NCBI RefSeq assembly: GCF_041295575.1
Contig: NZ_CP160452.1
Location: forward strand, 1,550,001-1,614,000
DNA from: Sporosarcina pasteurii
GTDB taxonomy: Bacteria > Bacillota > Bacilli > Bacillales_A > Planococcaceae
Direction: 5' to 3'
Length of the DNA: 64,000 nucleotides
Below the pieces are notes generated by a model that ran no database searches, had not been told where the DNA came from, and worked only from the letters and a program-made list of their open reading frames with translations. This document shows, piece after piece, positions 28,898 through 37,591 of this stretch (positions are counted from its first letter, which is position 1; each line of letters opens with the position of its first letter). Made by a program: the position numbers and the translations under genes.

Positions 28898-30667
28898 TTA
28901 TAGTCCGCATTTTAACTGTGCATTACAATTAGTACATGTGTTACATCCGCCCGCTTCTTGTACCGTTCCTTGACGGCAGACTGGGCAAGTATTTCCGATT
29001 TCAGAACCGATTGTTACATTCGTAGATGTTAATTCTTGAATCGTATCAACAAGCATGACTGGTTGCTCGTCAATTACTTCTTCTACATAGTCAGAATCCA
29101 TCTCATTTTCTTCAGCTTTCAGCGTCAATACTTGGGAGTCACGGCTTCCATCCACATATACCGTGCCACCTTTCGCTCCGCCTTTGTATAGACGCTCGTA
29201 CACACTTTCAACTTGTTCAACAGTGTAACCACGAGGCGCGTTCACTGTTTTAGAAATCGAACTATCGATCCAACGTTGAATAATACATTGAACATCAGCA
29301 TGCGCTTCTGGTGCAAGGCTCATGGATGAAACAAACCAACTAGGTAGGTTATTCGGATCCGCCTCCGAATTATTTTGTAAGTATTCTTCAACAATGTCCG
29401 CTTTTACCTCGATAAACTTACCAAGACGTCCGCTTCGGTAATACGTGAAGGAGAAATAAGGCTCTAAGCCGGTTGAAACGCCAACCATTGTTCCAGTGGA
29501 TCCAGTTGGAGCAACTGTCAGTAAATGGGAATTTCGGATACCATGTTCTAAAATGGATTCCCGAATATCTTCCGGCATTTTCTTCATGAAGCCAGTATTA
29601 ATAAATGCTTCACGAAGCGCTTTCGTTTCTTCATCAGTTTTACCAATAAGGAATGGGAAGCTACCCTTTTCTTTTGCTAATTCAACAGATTCACGATAAG
29701 CAGTTGTAGCAATCGTTTCAAATACTTGTTCAACGAGCTCATTGCCCTCTTCTGAACCGTATTCTTTCTCGCAGTAAATTAGAAGATCCGCGAGTCCCAT
29801 AACGCCAAGTCCTACACGACGTTCGCCAAGCGCTTGCAGCTCATTTTCTTCTAAGAAATAAGGCGTTGCGTCAATAACATTGTCTTGCATACGTACACCG
29901 ACTCGCACAATTTCTTTTAGCTTATCAATATCAACTGTTTTACTTTCTCTATCTGCAACTTCAGCAAGATTGACAGCAGCAAGGTTGCAGACAGAATATG
30001 GTGCTAACGGCTGCTCGCCACATGGGTTTGTAGCAACAACTTGCTGGCCGTATGCTTTTGCATTTGTTTCACTATTTGCATTGTCGATAAAGAAAATACC
30101 AGGTTCTGCAGAGTACGTTGCACAAATATTAATTAAATCCCATAGTGCACGTGCTTTAATTGTTCTGTACACACGAACTTCATGGCCCATTTTCTCCCAT
30201 TCACGAACATCGCCAATTTCATGCCATTTCTCATTGTAAATGGCCATTTCTTCTGGCGAATACTTTTCAACTGCTGGGAATTTCAATTCAAATTCTTCGT
30301 CATTTTCAACAGCTTTCATAAAATCATCTGTCAACGTCACTGAAATATTGGCACCAGTTAAGAACTCTGGATTGTGCACTGAATACGTTCCGCCATCACG
30401 TAGCTTCGTTTCAGCATCCCTCATAATGGCTTCATTAAATCCACCGAAGCCAGGGATATGACGATAATTTAAAATGCTTTGATACATTGCTTCTTCTTGG
30501 TTCGTTAACGGTTTGAACTTTAATTTTTCATTCGCTAACTTTTTAATCATTTCTTCTTCTGTATTTTCTAGCAGATAGCGAAGAATTCTTGGGTTTTGCA
30601 TTTTTGAAATGATGAACTCAAGAATATCAGGATGCCAATCCGCTAACATAATCATTTGTGCTCCACG
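28898..30667 (-). CDS. nrdJ: Class II (B12-dependent) ribonucleotide reductase, exon 2
   Basis: Codes for the C-terminal 589 residues, beginning RGAQMIMLADWHPDILEF once joined to exon 1. NPCGEQPLAPYSVCNL contains the thiyl-radical Cys of the NxCxE motif, and PTGSTGTMVGVSTGLEP is the phosphate/substrate loop. The C-terminus has paired cysteines (CPVCRQG, CNTCTNCNAQLKCG) of the zinc-ribbon/redox type. The enzyme reduces ribonucleotides using adenosylcobalamin. Without splicing this exon lacks a start with a ribosome binding site, so it should not be a separate gene. Confidence 0.93.
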   Translation of the reverse strand, partial: RGAQMIMLADWHPDILEFIISKMQNPRILRYLLENTEEEMIKKLANEKLKFKPLTNQEEAMYQSILNYRHIPGFGGFNEAIMRDAETKLRDGGTYSVHNPEFLTGANISVTLTDDFMKAVENDEEFELKFPAVEKYSPEEMAIYNEKWHEIGDVREWEKMGHEVRVYRTIKARALWDLINICATYSAEPGIFFIDNANSETNAKAYGQQVVATNPCGEQPLAPYSVCNLAAVNLAEVADRESKTVDIDKLKEIVRVGVRMQDNVIDATPYFLEENELQALGERRVGLGVMGLADLLIYCEKEYGSEEGNELVEQVFETIATTAYRESVELAKEKGSFPFLIGKTDEETKALREAFINTGFMKKMPEDIRESILEHGIRNSHLLTVAPTGSTGTMVGVSTGLEPYFSFTYYRSGRLGKFIEVKADIVEEYLQNNSEADPNNLPSWFVSSMSLAPEAHADVQCIIQRWIDSSISKTVNAPRGYTVEQVESVYERLYKGGAKGGTVYVDGSRDSQVLTLKAEENEMDSDYVEEVIDEQPVMLVDTIQELTSTNVTIGSEIGNTCPVCRQGTVQEAGGCNTCTNCNAQLKCGL

Positions 30668-31054
30668 CTTATTTGTTACGCTCTCTACTTTGAGAGGGGT
30701 GGGTCATTTCTGCCCAACTCTCATGCTTTCACATGAGTTCAGACTATCTCATCAAAGAGTCGTTTTCTCTTTGTCCTGCGCCCCGTAACGGCGTTACCGC
30801 TTATTACGGTTTACTTCTTCCTTTGCATCCATCCTATCCACCACCATGCATGATAAATTTTTACTGGAAACTTTAGGAAGTTTCAATAGTCGTTGAACGT
30901 TGATCTTCGTTTCCAAAGACCCTTCGCTGCTGATTGCCCAATCCTTATTTTTTTCAAACCTTCACGCTCACCGTCACCAGTCACGTTGTGGTAAATAAGG
31001 CTCTAAGGGTGTTCCAGCAATTCACAGGATTTTAATCCCGCCGTGTATCGGTTA
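30668..31054 (-). ncRNA. Group I self-splicing intron in nrdJ
   Basis: 387 nt without an ORF. P1: exon end GATCCCGT pairs with GCGGGATT in the intron, with the required U-G at the splice site; the intron ends in G (30668). P4: TGCTG with CAGCA. P5: CCTTATTT with AAATAAGG. P7: GACTAT (30891-30886) with ATAGTC (30747-30742), in the classic contexts TTCAACGACTA and AGATAGTC. P8: GAAACTT/AAGTTTC. P9: CTCATGT-GAAA-GCATGAG. Removing it joins CGT|CGT and restores the RNR motif GGSRRGAQM. The first intron codon is a TAA in frame, so an unspliced message would yield a 264-aa fragment. Confidence 0.93.
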
Positions 31055-31846
31055 ACGGGATCCACCTTGTTCCACAAGATGCGTTAGTTTCGCAATGTCA
31101 TCTAACCATGATACTGAACCAGATGACTTACCATTGACACCGCGTGCTAATGTGTTTCTTGGTCGTAATGTTGAACCATTCGATCCAACACCGCCGCCAC
31201 GACTCATAATTTCCATAACTTGCTTACGGTGGTCTGAAATGCCTTCACGGGAGTCTGCAACGAACGGCATCACATAACAGTTGAAATACGTAACATCTGT
31301 TTCTGCGCCTGCACCATACAAGACTCGTCCAGCAGGAATAAAGTTTAAAGTTGAGAGTTGCTCATAAAACCGTTCGAACGATTCTTTTCTTTTTTCTTCC
31401 GTTGTTTCTACTGAAGAAAGCCCTGTTGCATTTCGTTTTGCGATTTGTTCATAGAAAACTTCTAAAGGCTTTTCAAGAACTTCAATAGGTCTAGTAACAA
31501 TCCCTTTTTCCTGTTCTATTGGGTTATCGATTGCCGAACGATATTCTTCCTCAATCCAAATATCAGCTTGTCCATTAGATTTGTCTAGTGCTGTAATGAA
31601 TCCAAGTCCGCGAGCTGGAAACTTTGGATCTTCTTTTACTGTTAAAACGACAAAATCTCCAACTTTTAACGTTTTCTTCTCCGTGTCCTTAAATGAATAT
31701 CTATCAATCATAACGAGTCTTGAAACGCCACCATGTTCAATATACATATCTTCTGTAATCGGATGTACTTGTGGAAATTCAGCAATATCTTCATTTAATT
31801 GAGCTTTGTTTAATACGGGTGTTTGGTTATTCGAAACGACGACCAT
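31055..31846 (-). CDS. nrdJ: Class II ribonucleotide reductase, exon 1
   Basis: 264 codons from the ATG at 31846, which is 8 nt from AGGAGG (a GTG two codons earlier is too close). It contains FIPAGRVLYGAGAETDVTYF, NCYVMPFVADS and the GGGVGSNGSTLRPRNTLARG substrate region, ending VEQGGSR at the intron boundary. With exon 2 the protein is about 853 aa, normal for this NrdJ type. No other RNR gene is in the window, so whether the cell depends on it cannot be judged. Confidence 0.93.
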
Positions 31847-31874
31847 TAACACATCCTCCTTTTAAATCTTATAA

Positions 31875-31892
31875 AACACAACATGTTGTGTT
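31875..31892. promoter_or_regulatory. Perfect 18-bp palindrome upstream of nrdJ (possible NrdR box)
   Basis: AACACAACATGTTGTGTT is a perfect palindrome 30 bp upstream of the nrdJ start. Its outer ACAC...GTGT agrees with the NrdR box (ACACTATATATAGTGT) but the centre differs, and the usual second box about 31 bp away is not convincing. A weak -35/-10 (TTTCAA, 17 nt, TATATG, minus strand) lies just ahead, so the palindrome would sit near the transcription start. Confidence 0.45.
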
Positions 31893-32019
31893 ATTCATAT
31901 ACCCTAATCTACTACATATTGAAACCCTCTGCAATGGATACAAAATTACATTTTTACAGGAAGGTGATAATGTCGCTATTTAAATGTAAAAAAAATAAAA
32001 AAACAGGACATTGTAACGA

Positions 32020-32856
32020 TTATTTTTTGAATGTCCAATCGTCATTTCCATATTTCTTTTGCTCAATCTCTTTTACATATTGTAGTTGAGCATCCGAAAG
32101 TTCATATGGTTCCAATTTAATATTCAATGATTTTTCAAATCCTTTGGAAAAAGCCGCTTCAGCCTCTTTTGGGGATACAGCCCGGCCTGCCAATTGGTCA
32201 ATTGCTACAGCTTTTTCTCGTAAGCCAATTCTCATTCTTTCTCGTACTGCCTCAGATTTAAATTTAAAGAGAGAAATTAACTTTTCTTCATCCAAACTTA
32301 ATAAAATAGCCCCGTGCTGTAAAATAACACCTTTTTGTCTTGTTTGTGCGCTTCCGGCAACTTTTTTACCCTCTACAACAAGTTCATACCAACTTGGCGC
32401 ATCAAAACAAACAGCACTACCTGGATTTTTTAAGTTTTGACGTTCCTCTTTGCTCTTTGGAACCGAAAAACTAGCATCTAGTCCAAGATTACGAAATCCT
32501 TCAAGTAGACCTCCAGAAATTACACGGTAGGCTTCAGTCACAGTATCGGGCATATTTGGATAATCTTCATTTACAATCACGCTATATGTAAGTTCGTGTT
32601 CATGCAAGACGCCCCTCCCCCCTGTAGGCCTTCTCACAAAACCTAATTGATGATGACGTACTTGCTCCATATCGACTTCTTTTGACACACTTTGAAAGTA
32701 GCCAATCGATAAAGTCGCGGGTTCCCATTCATAAAATCGAAGTACTGGACCCATTTCACCTTTACTATGCCATTCTAAGAGTGCTTCATCTAAGGCCATA
32801 TTAAACGGCCCACTACATTTTCCCGAATTTATATAATGCCAAGTTCTCATTTCCAT
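32020..32856 (-). CDS. lipM: Octanoyltransferase LipM
   Basis: About 278 aa, the length of B. subtilis LipM (yqhM). [33 protein letters not shown] and the catalytic Cys in [14 protein letters not shown] followed by GRKVAGSAQ-like [13 protein letters not shown] define the family. It moves octanoyl from ACP to GcvH-type proteins for lipoate synthesis, which fits the lipoate-using bkd and glycine-cleavage systems in the same window. Start chosen at 32856, 7 nt after AAAGGGG. Confidence 0.96.
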   Translation of the reverse strand: MEMRTWHYINSGKCSGPFNMALDEALLEWHSKGEMGPVLRFYEWEPATLSIGYFQSVSKEVDMEQVRHHQLGFVRRPTGGRGVLHEHELTYSVIVNEDYPNMPDTVTEAYRVISGGLLEGFRNLGLDASFSVPKSKEERQNLKNPGSAVCFDAPSWYELVVEGKKVAGSAQTRQKGVILQHGAILLSLDEEKLISLFKFKSEAVRERMRIGLREKAVAIDQLAGRAVSPKEAEAAFSKGFEKSLNIKLEPYELSDAQLQYVKEIEQKKYGNDDWTFKK

Positions 32857-32898
32857 CATCAATCCCCTTTCATCCCGAATTTCATTTTAGCATCCCTA

Positions 32899-32927
32899 TT
32901 GAACAAGTGCCACCCTCCATTTATAAT
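32899..32927 (+). promoter_or_regulatory. Predicted sigma-A promoter of yqhL
   Basis: TTGAAC (32899-32904), 17 nt, TATAAT (32922-32927), 30 nt upstream of the yqhL TTG. Confidence 0.75.
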
Positions 32928-32957
32928 AGATAAGAACGAAGAAAGGGGAAAGCTTTA

Positions 32958-33338
32958 TTGGACACACTTTATATTATTTTAGGAATTCTTGTACTTATCA
33001 TCGTATATGTGGTTGTTTCGATGTTACGACTTGGAAAAGCAGTCGTTAATCTAACACAAGAAGAATTTATTGAAGGGTATCGAAAAGCACAATTAATTGA
33101 CGTTCGTGAACCGAAAGATTTCGAAGCTGGACATATTCTCGGTGCTCGTAACTTGCCATACTCTCAATTAAGACAGCGTTATAAAGAATTGAGACCCGAT
33201 TTACCTGTCTATTTATACGACCAAAACGGTGGAAAAAGTGCACGTGCCGCTTTATTTTTAAAGAAAAAGAACTACGAGCACTTGTATCATTTAACAGGTG
33301 GATTCCGAAAGTGGACAGGTCGTATTAAAAGTAAATAA
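32958..33338 (+). CDS. yqhL: Rhodanese-like domain membrane protein YqhL
   Basis: Protein of 126 aa with an N-terminal membrane helix (residues 2-23) and a rhodanese domain (AQLIDVREPKDFEAGHILGA). The position of the active Cys is taken by Asp in YLYDQNGGKSARAA, so sulfurtransferase activity is unlikely. TTG start at 32958 with AAAGGGG 9 nt upstream. Divergent from lipM, as in Bacillus where it neighbours gcvPB. Confidence 0.88.
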   Translation: MDTLYIILGILVLIIVYVVVSMLRLGKAVVNLTQEEFIEGYRKAQLIDVREPKDFEAGHILGARNLPYSQLRQRYKELRPDLPVYLYDQNGGKSARAALFLKKKNYEHLYHLTGGFRKWTGRIKSK

Positions 33339-33348
33339 CATTTCAAGC

Positions 33349-33392
33349 AAAAAAGATAGAAAGTGTAACAATTTACACTCTCTATCTTTTTT
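33349..33392. terminator. Bidirectional terminator between yqhL and fabI
   Basis: Arms AAAAAAGATAGA..AGTGTAA / TTACACT..CTATCTTTTTT flanking ACAA. Serves convergent yqhL and fabI. Confidence 0.85.
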
Positions 33393-34171
33393 CATCCCAT
33401 AATATGATAGCCTGCGTCGACATAAATCGTTTCGCCTGTTACGCCGCTAGATAAGTCACTTAAAACAGCAAGGGTCATATTTCCAACTTCCTCTTGCGTA
33501 ATGTTACGTCTAAGTGGTGCAGTTTCTTCAATTTTATTAAGAATCTTATTAAACGATGGTACACCTTTTGCTGAGATTGTACGAACTGCTCCTGCAGAAA
33601 TTGCATTAACACGAATGCCATCTTTCCCCAAATCATTCGCCAAATAACGAACAGATGCTTCTAAGGCTGCTTTCGCCACTCCCATAACGTTGTAGCCATC
33701 TAACACGCGGTCCGCCCCTAAATAACTCATTGTAACTATGCAGCCACCTTCTGTCATATAAGGACGAGCTTGCTTTGCAACTGCAACGAGGGAATAAGCA
33801 CTAGTATCTTGAGCAAATGCATACCCGTCTCTAGAAGTATCTACAAAATCAGCGCGTAAATCTTCTGGATGTGCAAATGCCAATGAATGGACAATGCCGT
33901 GAATTGTGCCGACTTCTTCACCGATTTTCTTGAACGCTTGCTTTATACTTTCATCCTCATTGACATCACATTCCACCATAACTTTTGCTTCAAATTCATG
34001 ATCTGCTAATAGTTTTTGTATGCGATCCACCGAGCGTTCTTTTCGGTAAGTAAAAATTAAATTTGCCCCTACCTTTTGTAACGATTTCGCTACGCCCCAT
34101 GCTAGACTTCTTTGATTCGCAACACCCATGATTACGATATTTTTTCCTTTTAGTTTTAATAAATCTTCCAT
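33392..34171 (-). CDS. fabI: Enoyl-[acyl-carrier-protein] reductase FabI
   Basis: About 259 aa from the ATG at 34171 with GGAGG 5 nt upstream. SDR fold with IMGVANQRSLAWG at the NAD site and the catalytic pair YNVMGVAK (Tyr-x6-Lys). It performs the last reduction in each fatty-acid elongation cycle. A FapR operator lies about 40 bp upstream, so malonyl-CoA-responsive control is likely. In B. subtilis fabI lies elsewhere. Confidence 0.97.
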   Translation of the reverse strand: MEDLLKLKGKNIVIMGVANQRSLAWGVAKSLQKVGANLIFTYRKERSVDRIQKLLADHEFEAKVMVECDVNEDESIKQAFKKIGEEVGTIHGIVHSLAFAHPEDLRADFVDTSRDGYAFAQDTSAYSLVAVAKQARPYMTEGGCIVTMSYLGADRVLDGYNVMGVAKAALEASVRYLANDLGKDGIRVNAISAGAVRTISAKGVPSFNKILNKIEETAPLRRNITQEEVGNMTLAVLSDLSSGVTGETIYVDAGYHIMG

Positions 34172-34209
34172 AGCAACCTCCAATTAACATTTAAATATTA
34201 TACCTATTA

Positions 34210-34226
34210 TTAGTACCTGATACTAA
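34210..34226. promoter_or_regulatory. FapR operator upstream of fabI
   Basis: TTAGTACCTGATACTAA fits the 17-bp FapR palindrome (TTAGTACCxGxTACTAA type). A TATAAT on the minus strand lies between it and the fabI start, so FapR bound here would block the promoter until malonyl-CoA accumulates. Confidence 0.88.
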
Positions 34227-34309
34227 ATCAAGTATATCATACTTTCAAAGTGACTAGTAATGAAGAATAGTAGCATTATCTAAACGATAATTGAATTTAT
34301 TATGCCGTC

Positions 34310-35065
34310 TTATATATAATAAGTATAATCTTCTGGTAATACTCTTCTTAAAAATTGTTGTGTCCTCTCTTCTTTAGGTCTACTAAATATCTCCTCAGAT
34401 GTCCCTTCTTCAACAACTACGCCGCCATCCATAAAGATGACTTTGTTTGCAACATCTTTTGCAAATGACATTTCGTGTGTAACAACGAGCATCGTTGTTC
34501 CCTCTTCAGCAATGTTCTTCATAACAGCAAGCACTTCCCCAACCCATTCTGGATCAAGCGCAGACGTAGGTTCATCAAATAAAATTATTGCTGGATTTAA
34601 AGAAACAGCTCTAGCAATGCCAACTCTTTGCTGTTGCCCTCCTGACAGTTCTTTTGGATAGGCATCGTACTTATCGGATAATCCAACTTTATCCAAAGCC
34701 TTTCTCCCAATTTCGTTCGCTTCTCCTTTGGGAATCTTTCTACCAATAATCAAACCTTCTGTGACATTTTCTAACGCGGTCTTATTATTAAATAAATTAT
34801 AATTTTGAAATACGAAAGCGATTTTTTGTCTTACTTCGTGAATTTGCTTTTTAGAAGCTGAATTTAAACTAAGTTCTGTATCACCTAATGTCACTTTTCC
34901 TTGATCAGCAGTTTCTAAAAAATTGATACACCTAAGTAGTGTCGTCTTCCCTGAACCACTCGGACCCAGTATCACAACAACGTCACCTTTATCTATTTGA
35001 ATATCAACGCCTTTTAATACTTTGTTGTTTCCAAATGATTTGTGTATCCCGGTAATTTCTAACAT
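34310..35065 (-). CDS. Amino-acid (cystine-type) ABC transporter ATP-binding protein
   Basis: Protein of 251 aa. Walker [10 protein letters not shown], signature [14 protein letters not shown], Walker [12 protein letters not shown], and the H-loop VVTHEMSF. It belongs to the polar amino-acid uptake family; close kin include TcyC/TcyN for cystine. It is the last gene of a five-gene block with two permeases, a binding lipoprotein and a flavoprotein. Confidence 0.92.
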   Translation of the reverse strand: MLEITGIHKSFGNNKVLKGVDIQIDKGDVVVILGPSGSGKTTLLRCINFLETADQGKVTLGDTELSLNSASKKQIHEVRQKIAFVFQNYNLFNNKTALENVTEGLIIGRKIPKGEANEIGRKALDKVGLSDKYDAYPKELSGGQQQRVGIARAVSLNPAIILFDEPTSALDPEWVGEVLAVMKNIAEEGTTMLVVTHEMSFAKDVANKVIFMDGGVVVEEGTSEEIFSRPKEERTQQFLRRVLPEDYTYYI

Positions 35066-35079
35066 ACCTTAAACTCCTT

Positions 35080-35793
35080 TCAAGCAACCGTTAATTTATA
35101 TCGTGATAATCGTTTTTCATACCATTTAAAGCCATATTCTACGACACTACATAAGATTAAATAGACTAGGAATATGTCAAGGTACGCTTCCACGTAATTG
35201 TAGCCAACATTCGCGGCGACTTTCGCTTTTAGTGTTATTTCTTGTAAGGACATCGCATAACCAAGAGAAGTTGCTTTAATCAGGTTTACTGTTGCTGTAC
35301 AAATATTTGGCATCGAAACAACGAGCGTTTGTGGAATAATAATTCGTCGGTATGCTTGAAAATTTGTTAAACCAACTGACTGTGCTGCTTCTAATTGCCC
35401 TTTATCCACCGTATTGATGGCAGAGCGAAATACTTCAATTAATATCGCTGTTGTATTGAATGTAAAAACAATAAACGCATACCAGATCGGGTTGACATCA
35501 TAAACATGTATCCCCATACTATATTTTTCAAAAAACATATCTAGTAACAAAGGAACACTGCTATACACAATAAAGATTTGAATTATGATTGGCGTTCCTC
35601 TTACAAAAGAGACATACACTTGTGCAAGTCGATATAAGATAGGGATTTTATTAATTCTAGATAAAGCTAGCAAAAATCCTGCAGGTAAAGCAATCACTAA
35701 TGCAACAGCTGTCACAAGTAAGGTAATCGGAACCCCTGACAAAGCAACGAAGAATGTTTCCCATAAAAACTTATAGTTTAAACCTTCCGACAT
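35080..35793 (-). CDS. Amino-acid ABC transporter permease
   Basis: Protein of 237 aa with about five membrane helices and the HisM-type cytoplasmic loop EAAQSVGLTNFQAYRRIIIP (the EAA motif). TcyM-like. Paired with a second permease just upstream; together they would form the membrane pore. Confidence 0.9.
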   Translation of the reverse strand: MSEGLNYKFLWETFFVALSGVPITLLVTAVALVIALPAGFLLALSRINKIPILYRLAQVYVSFVRGTPIIIQIFIVYSSVPLLLDMFFEKYSMGIHVYDVNPIWYAFIVFTFNTTAILIEVFRSAINTVDKGQLEAAQSVGLTNFQAYRRIIIPQTLVVSMPNICTATVNLIKATSLGYAMSLQEITLKAKVAANVGYNYVEAYLDIFLVYLILCSVVEYGFKWYEKRLSRYKLTVA

Positions 35794-35804
35794 GATAACC
35801 CTCC

Positions 35805-36512
35805 TTACGGCGCACTTAACGATCGCTTTCCTCTTCCAAACACTTTCTCTAGTTTCAAGAATAATTGTTCAATTAGAATGGATAGAACCCAATAAATCAC
35901 TGCTAGTGCAAGATAAATTTCTAGCGCATGCGTATTATAATTTGAAGCAATAATAAGCTCTGCTTTTCCGACAACATCGATTAACCCTATCGTATAGGCC
36001 AAGGCCCCCTCCTGAAGTAAAGAAATTAACCCATTCCCAAAATTCGGAAGCGCAACGACCAATGCTTGTGGAAAAATAATTCTGCGATACACATGAAAAG
36101 GACTTAACCCAACACTTACCCCCGCCTCGTATTGCCCTTTATCAATCGATTCATAAGCTGATCGAATGACTTCCGACATAATGGCAGCGAATTGAAGCGA
36201 AAATGCGACAACAACGAAAATCGCTTTATCGATATGGTTCAAATCGATTCCTAAATTATTTCCAATGGCAGGAATCCCATAATAAACCAAGAAGAGTAAT
36301 ACGATGGAGGGTGTACATCTTAATATCGTTGTATACCCATTCGCTAGTTTCTTGAAAAATAGATTGCCGCCTATTTTTGCGACAGCTAACACTAAGCCAA
36401 ATAACGTTCCAAACAGGACCGAAAATCCAGCAACCATAAAAGTCACTTTTAAAAAAGGAAGAAGCGTTGGAAATGCTCCCCATATATAAGATGAATCAAA
36501 ATATTTTTCCAC
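35805..36512 (-). CDS. Amino-acid ABC transporter permease
   Basis: About 235 aa from a GTG at 36512 with GGAGGGG 5 nt upstream (MEKYFDSSYIWGAFPTLLPF). Five membrane helices and the EAA loop EAGVSVGLSPFHVYRRIIFP. TcyL-like partner of the next permease. A longer reading lacks a ribosome binding site. Confidence 0.9.
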   Translation of the reverse strand: MEKYFDSSYIWGAFPTLLPFLKVTFMVAGFSVLFGTLFGLVLAVAKIGGNLFFKKLANGYTTILRCTPSIVLLFLVYYGIPAIGNNLGIDLNHIDKAIFVVVAFSLQFAAIMSEVIRSAYESIDKGQYEAGVSVGLSPFHVYRRIIFPQALVVALPNFGNGLISLLQEGALAYTIGLIDVVGKAELIIASNYNTHALEIYLALAVIYWVLSILIEQLFLKLEKVFGRGKRSLSAP

Positions 36513-36608
36513 AAGAACCCCTCCGTCTTGACCGGTTAAAGCACAATACAAACTATACCGATGAAAAGCTGTTGAGCACTATTTTCCCCAACAGCCTTCT
36601 TATACCCC

Positions 36609-37472
36609 TTACCTTTCGACAGTATCTAGTAATTCAAACAAGTCTCTACCATAAAATTCTATACTTAAGTCATTTGGAATTTTTTGCTCTTTCACTTCTT
36701 TTAGCGCTTCATCAAAAGCATCTGCAAATTCTTGTTCTTTTTTATTGAATAATGGCCAAGTTTTAATGACGGCGAACTCATTGTAAACAACATCGTCTTT
36801 TAAGTGATGATAGGGACCGTCACCAGCCGTTACTTGTCTATTAAACGAAGCTTCAATAATTACTGCGCCATCTACACGACCTTCATTGACCCATTGAACG
36901 ACATCCACCGAAAAAGTATCTCCTGCTTTTAAATTTATTGGATTATCAGGATTTTTTTCATTATGTTCAGCAATAACTGTGTATTGTGCGTTATTTGCGG
37001 CAATGGGCGCCAACGAAAAGCCTGCCGATGCAAAATCATCTAATGTTTTTACAGCTGCATTTTCTTTTTTTAGAACCAACCCAGTACTACTTAACCCAAC
37101 AAACTCTTTAGGATAAATAAATTTCGCTGTTCGTTCCTCTGTCCAGAAAGCATTTTTCACGCCTACTTGATATTTCCCTTGTTCCACACCAACTAATAAA
37201 TCATCATCTGATGTGCCAACAAATTCGAATTCATATTGCGGAAGTAACTCATCGACTGCCTTCAGAACCTCTACATCATAACCAGCGGCATTCCCATTTT
37301 CATCTGTATAAGTAACTGGTTTTGATGATTGCACATAGGCGACTTTCACTTTTCTTATATCATTGTCCCCGTCCGCTTTCACGCTTCCATTATCACTTGA
37401 ACTACAACCAACTAATAAAGCTGCAATTCCCGCACTAAATGCCGCCGCTTTTAAAACTTTTGTCAACTTCAT
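36609..37472 (-). CDS. Amino-acid ABC transporter substrate-binding lipoprotein
   Basis: About 287 aa from the ATG at 37472. Lipobox LLVGC puts the modified Cys at residue 23. A SBP_bac_3 domain follows (YDVEVLKAVDELLPQYEFEF, GVKNAFWTEERTAKFIYPKE). The closest remembered kin are TcyJ/TcyK cystine-binding proteins; specificity is inferred from the transporter type and neighbouring flavoprotein. Confidence 0.9.
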   Translation of the reverse strand: MKLTKVLKAAAFSAGIAALLVGCSSSDNGSVKADGDNDIRKVKVAYVQSSKPVTYTDENGNAAGYDVEVLKAVDELLPQYEFEFVGTSDDDLLVGVEQGKYQVGVKNAFWTEERTAKFIYPKEFVGLSSTGLVLKKENAAVKTLDDFASAGFSLAPIAANNAQYTVIAEHNEKNPDNPINLKAGDTFSVDVVQWVNEGRVDGAVIIEASFNRQVTAGDGPYHHLKDDVVYNEFAVIKTWPLFNKKEQEFADAFDEALKEVKEQKIPNDLSIEFYGRDLFELLDTVER

Positions 37473-37591
37473 GCTCGTGATCCCCTTTTTAATATATTGA
37501 AGTCCTATTTTTGTAATAACGCGCTCAACAACATCGCTCACTATACTGATTTTTATTTCTCAATTTCTTTCTCACACCTCAAAATCGGATT

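Noticed and set aside
30668..31054. nrdJ as a pseudogene broken by a 387-bp insertion
   Set aside because: Group I intron helices and exact in-frame exon joining explain the gap, and both exons are intact.
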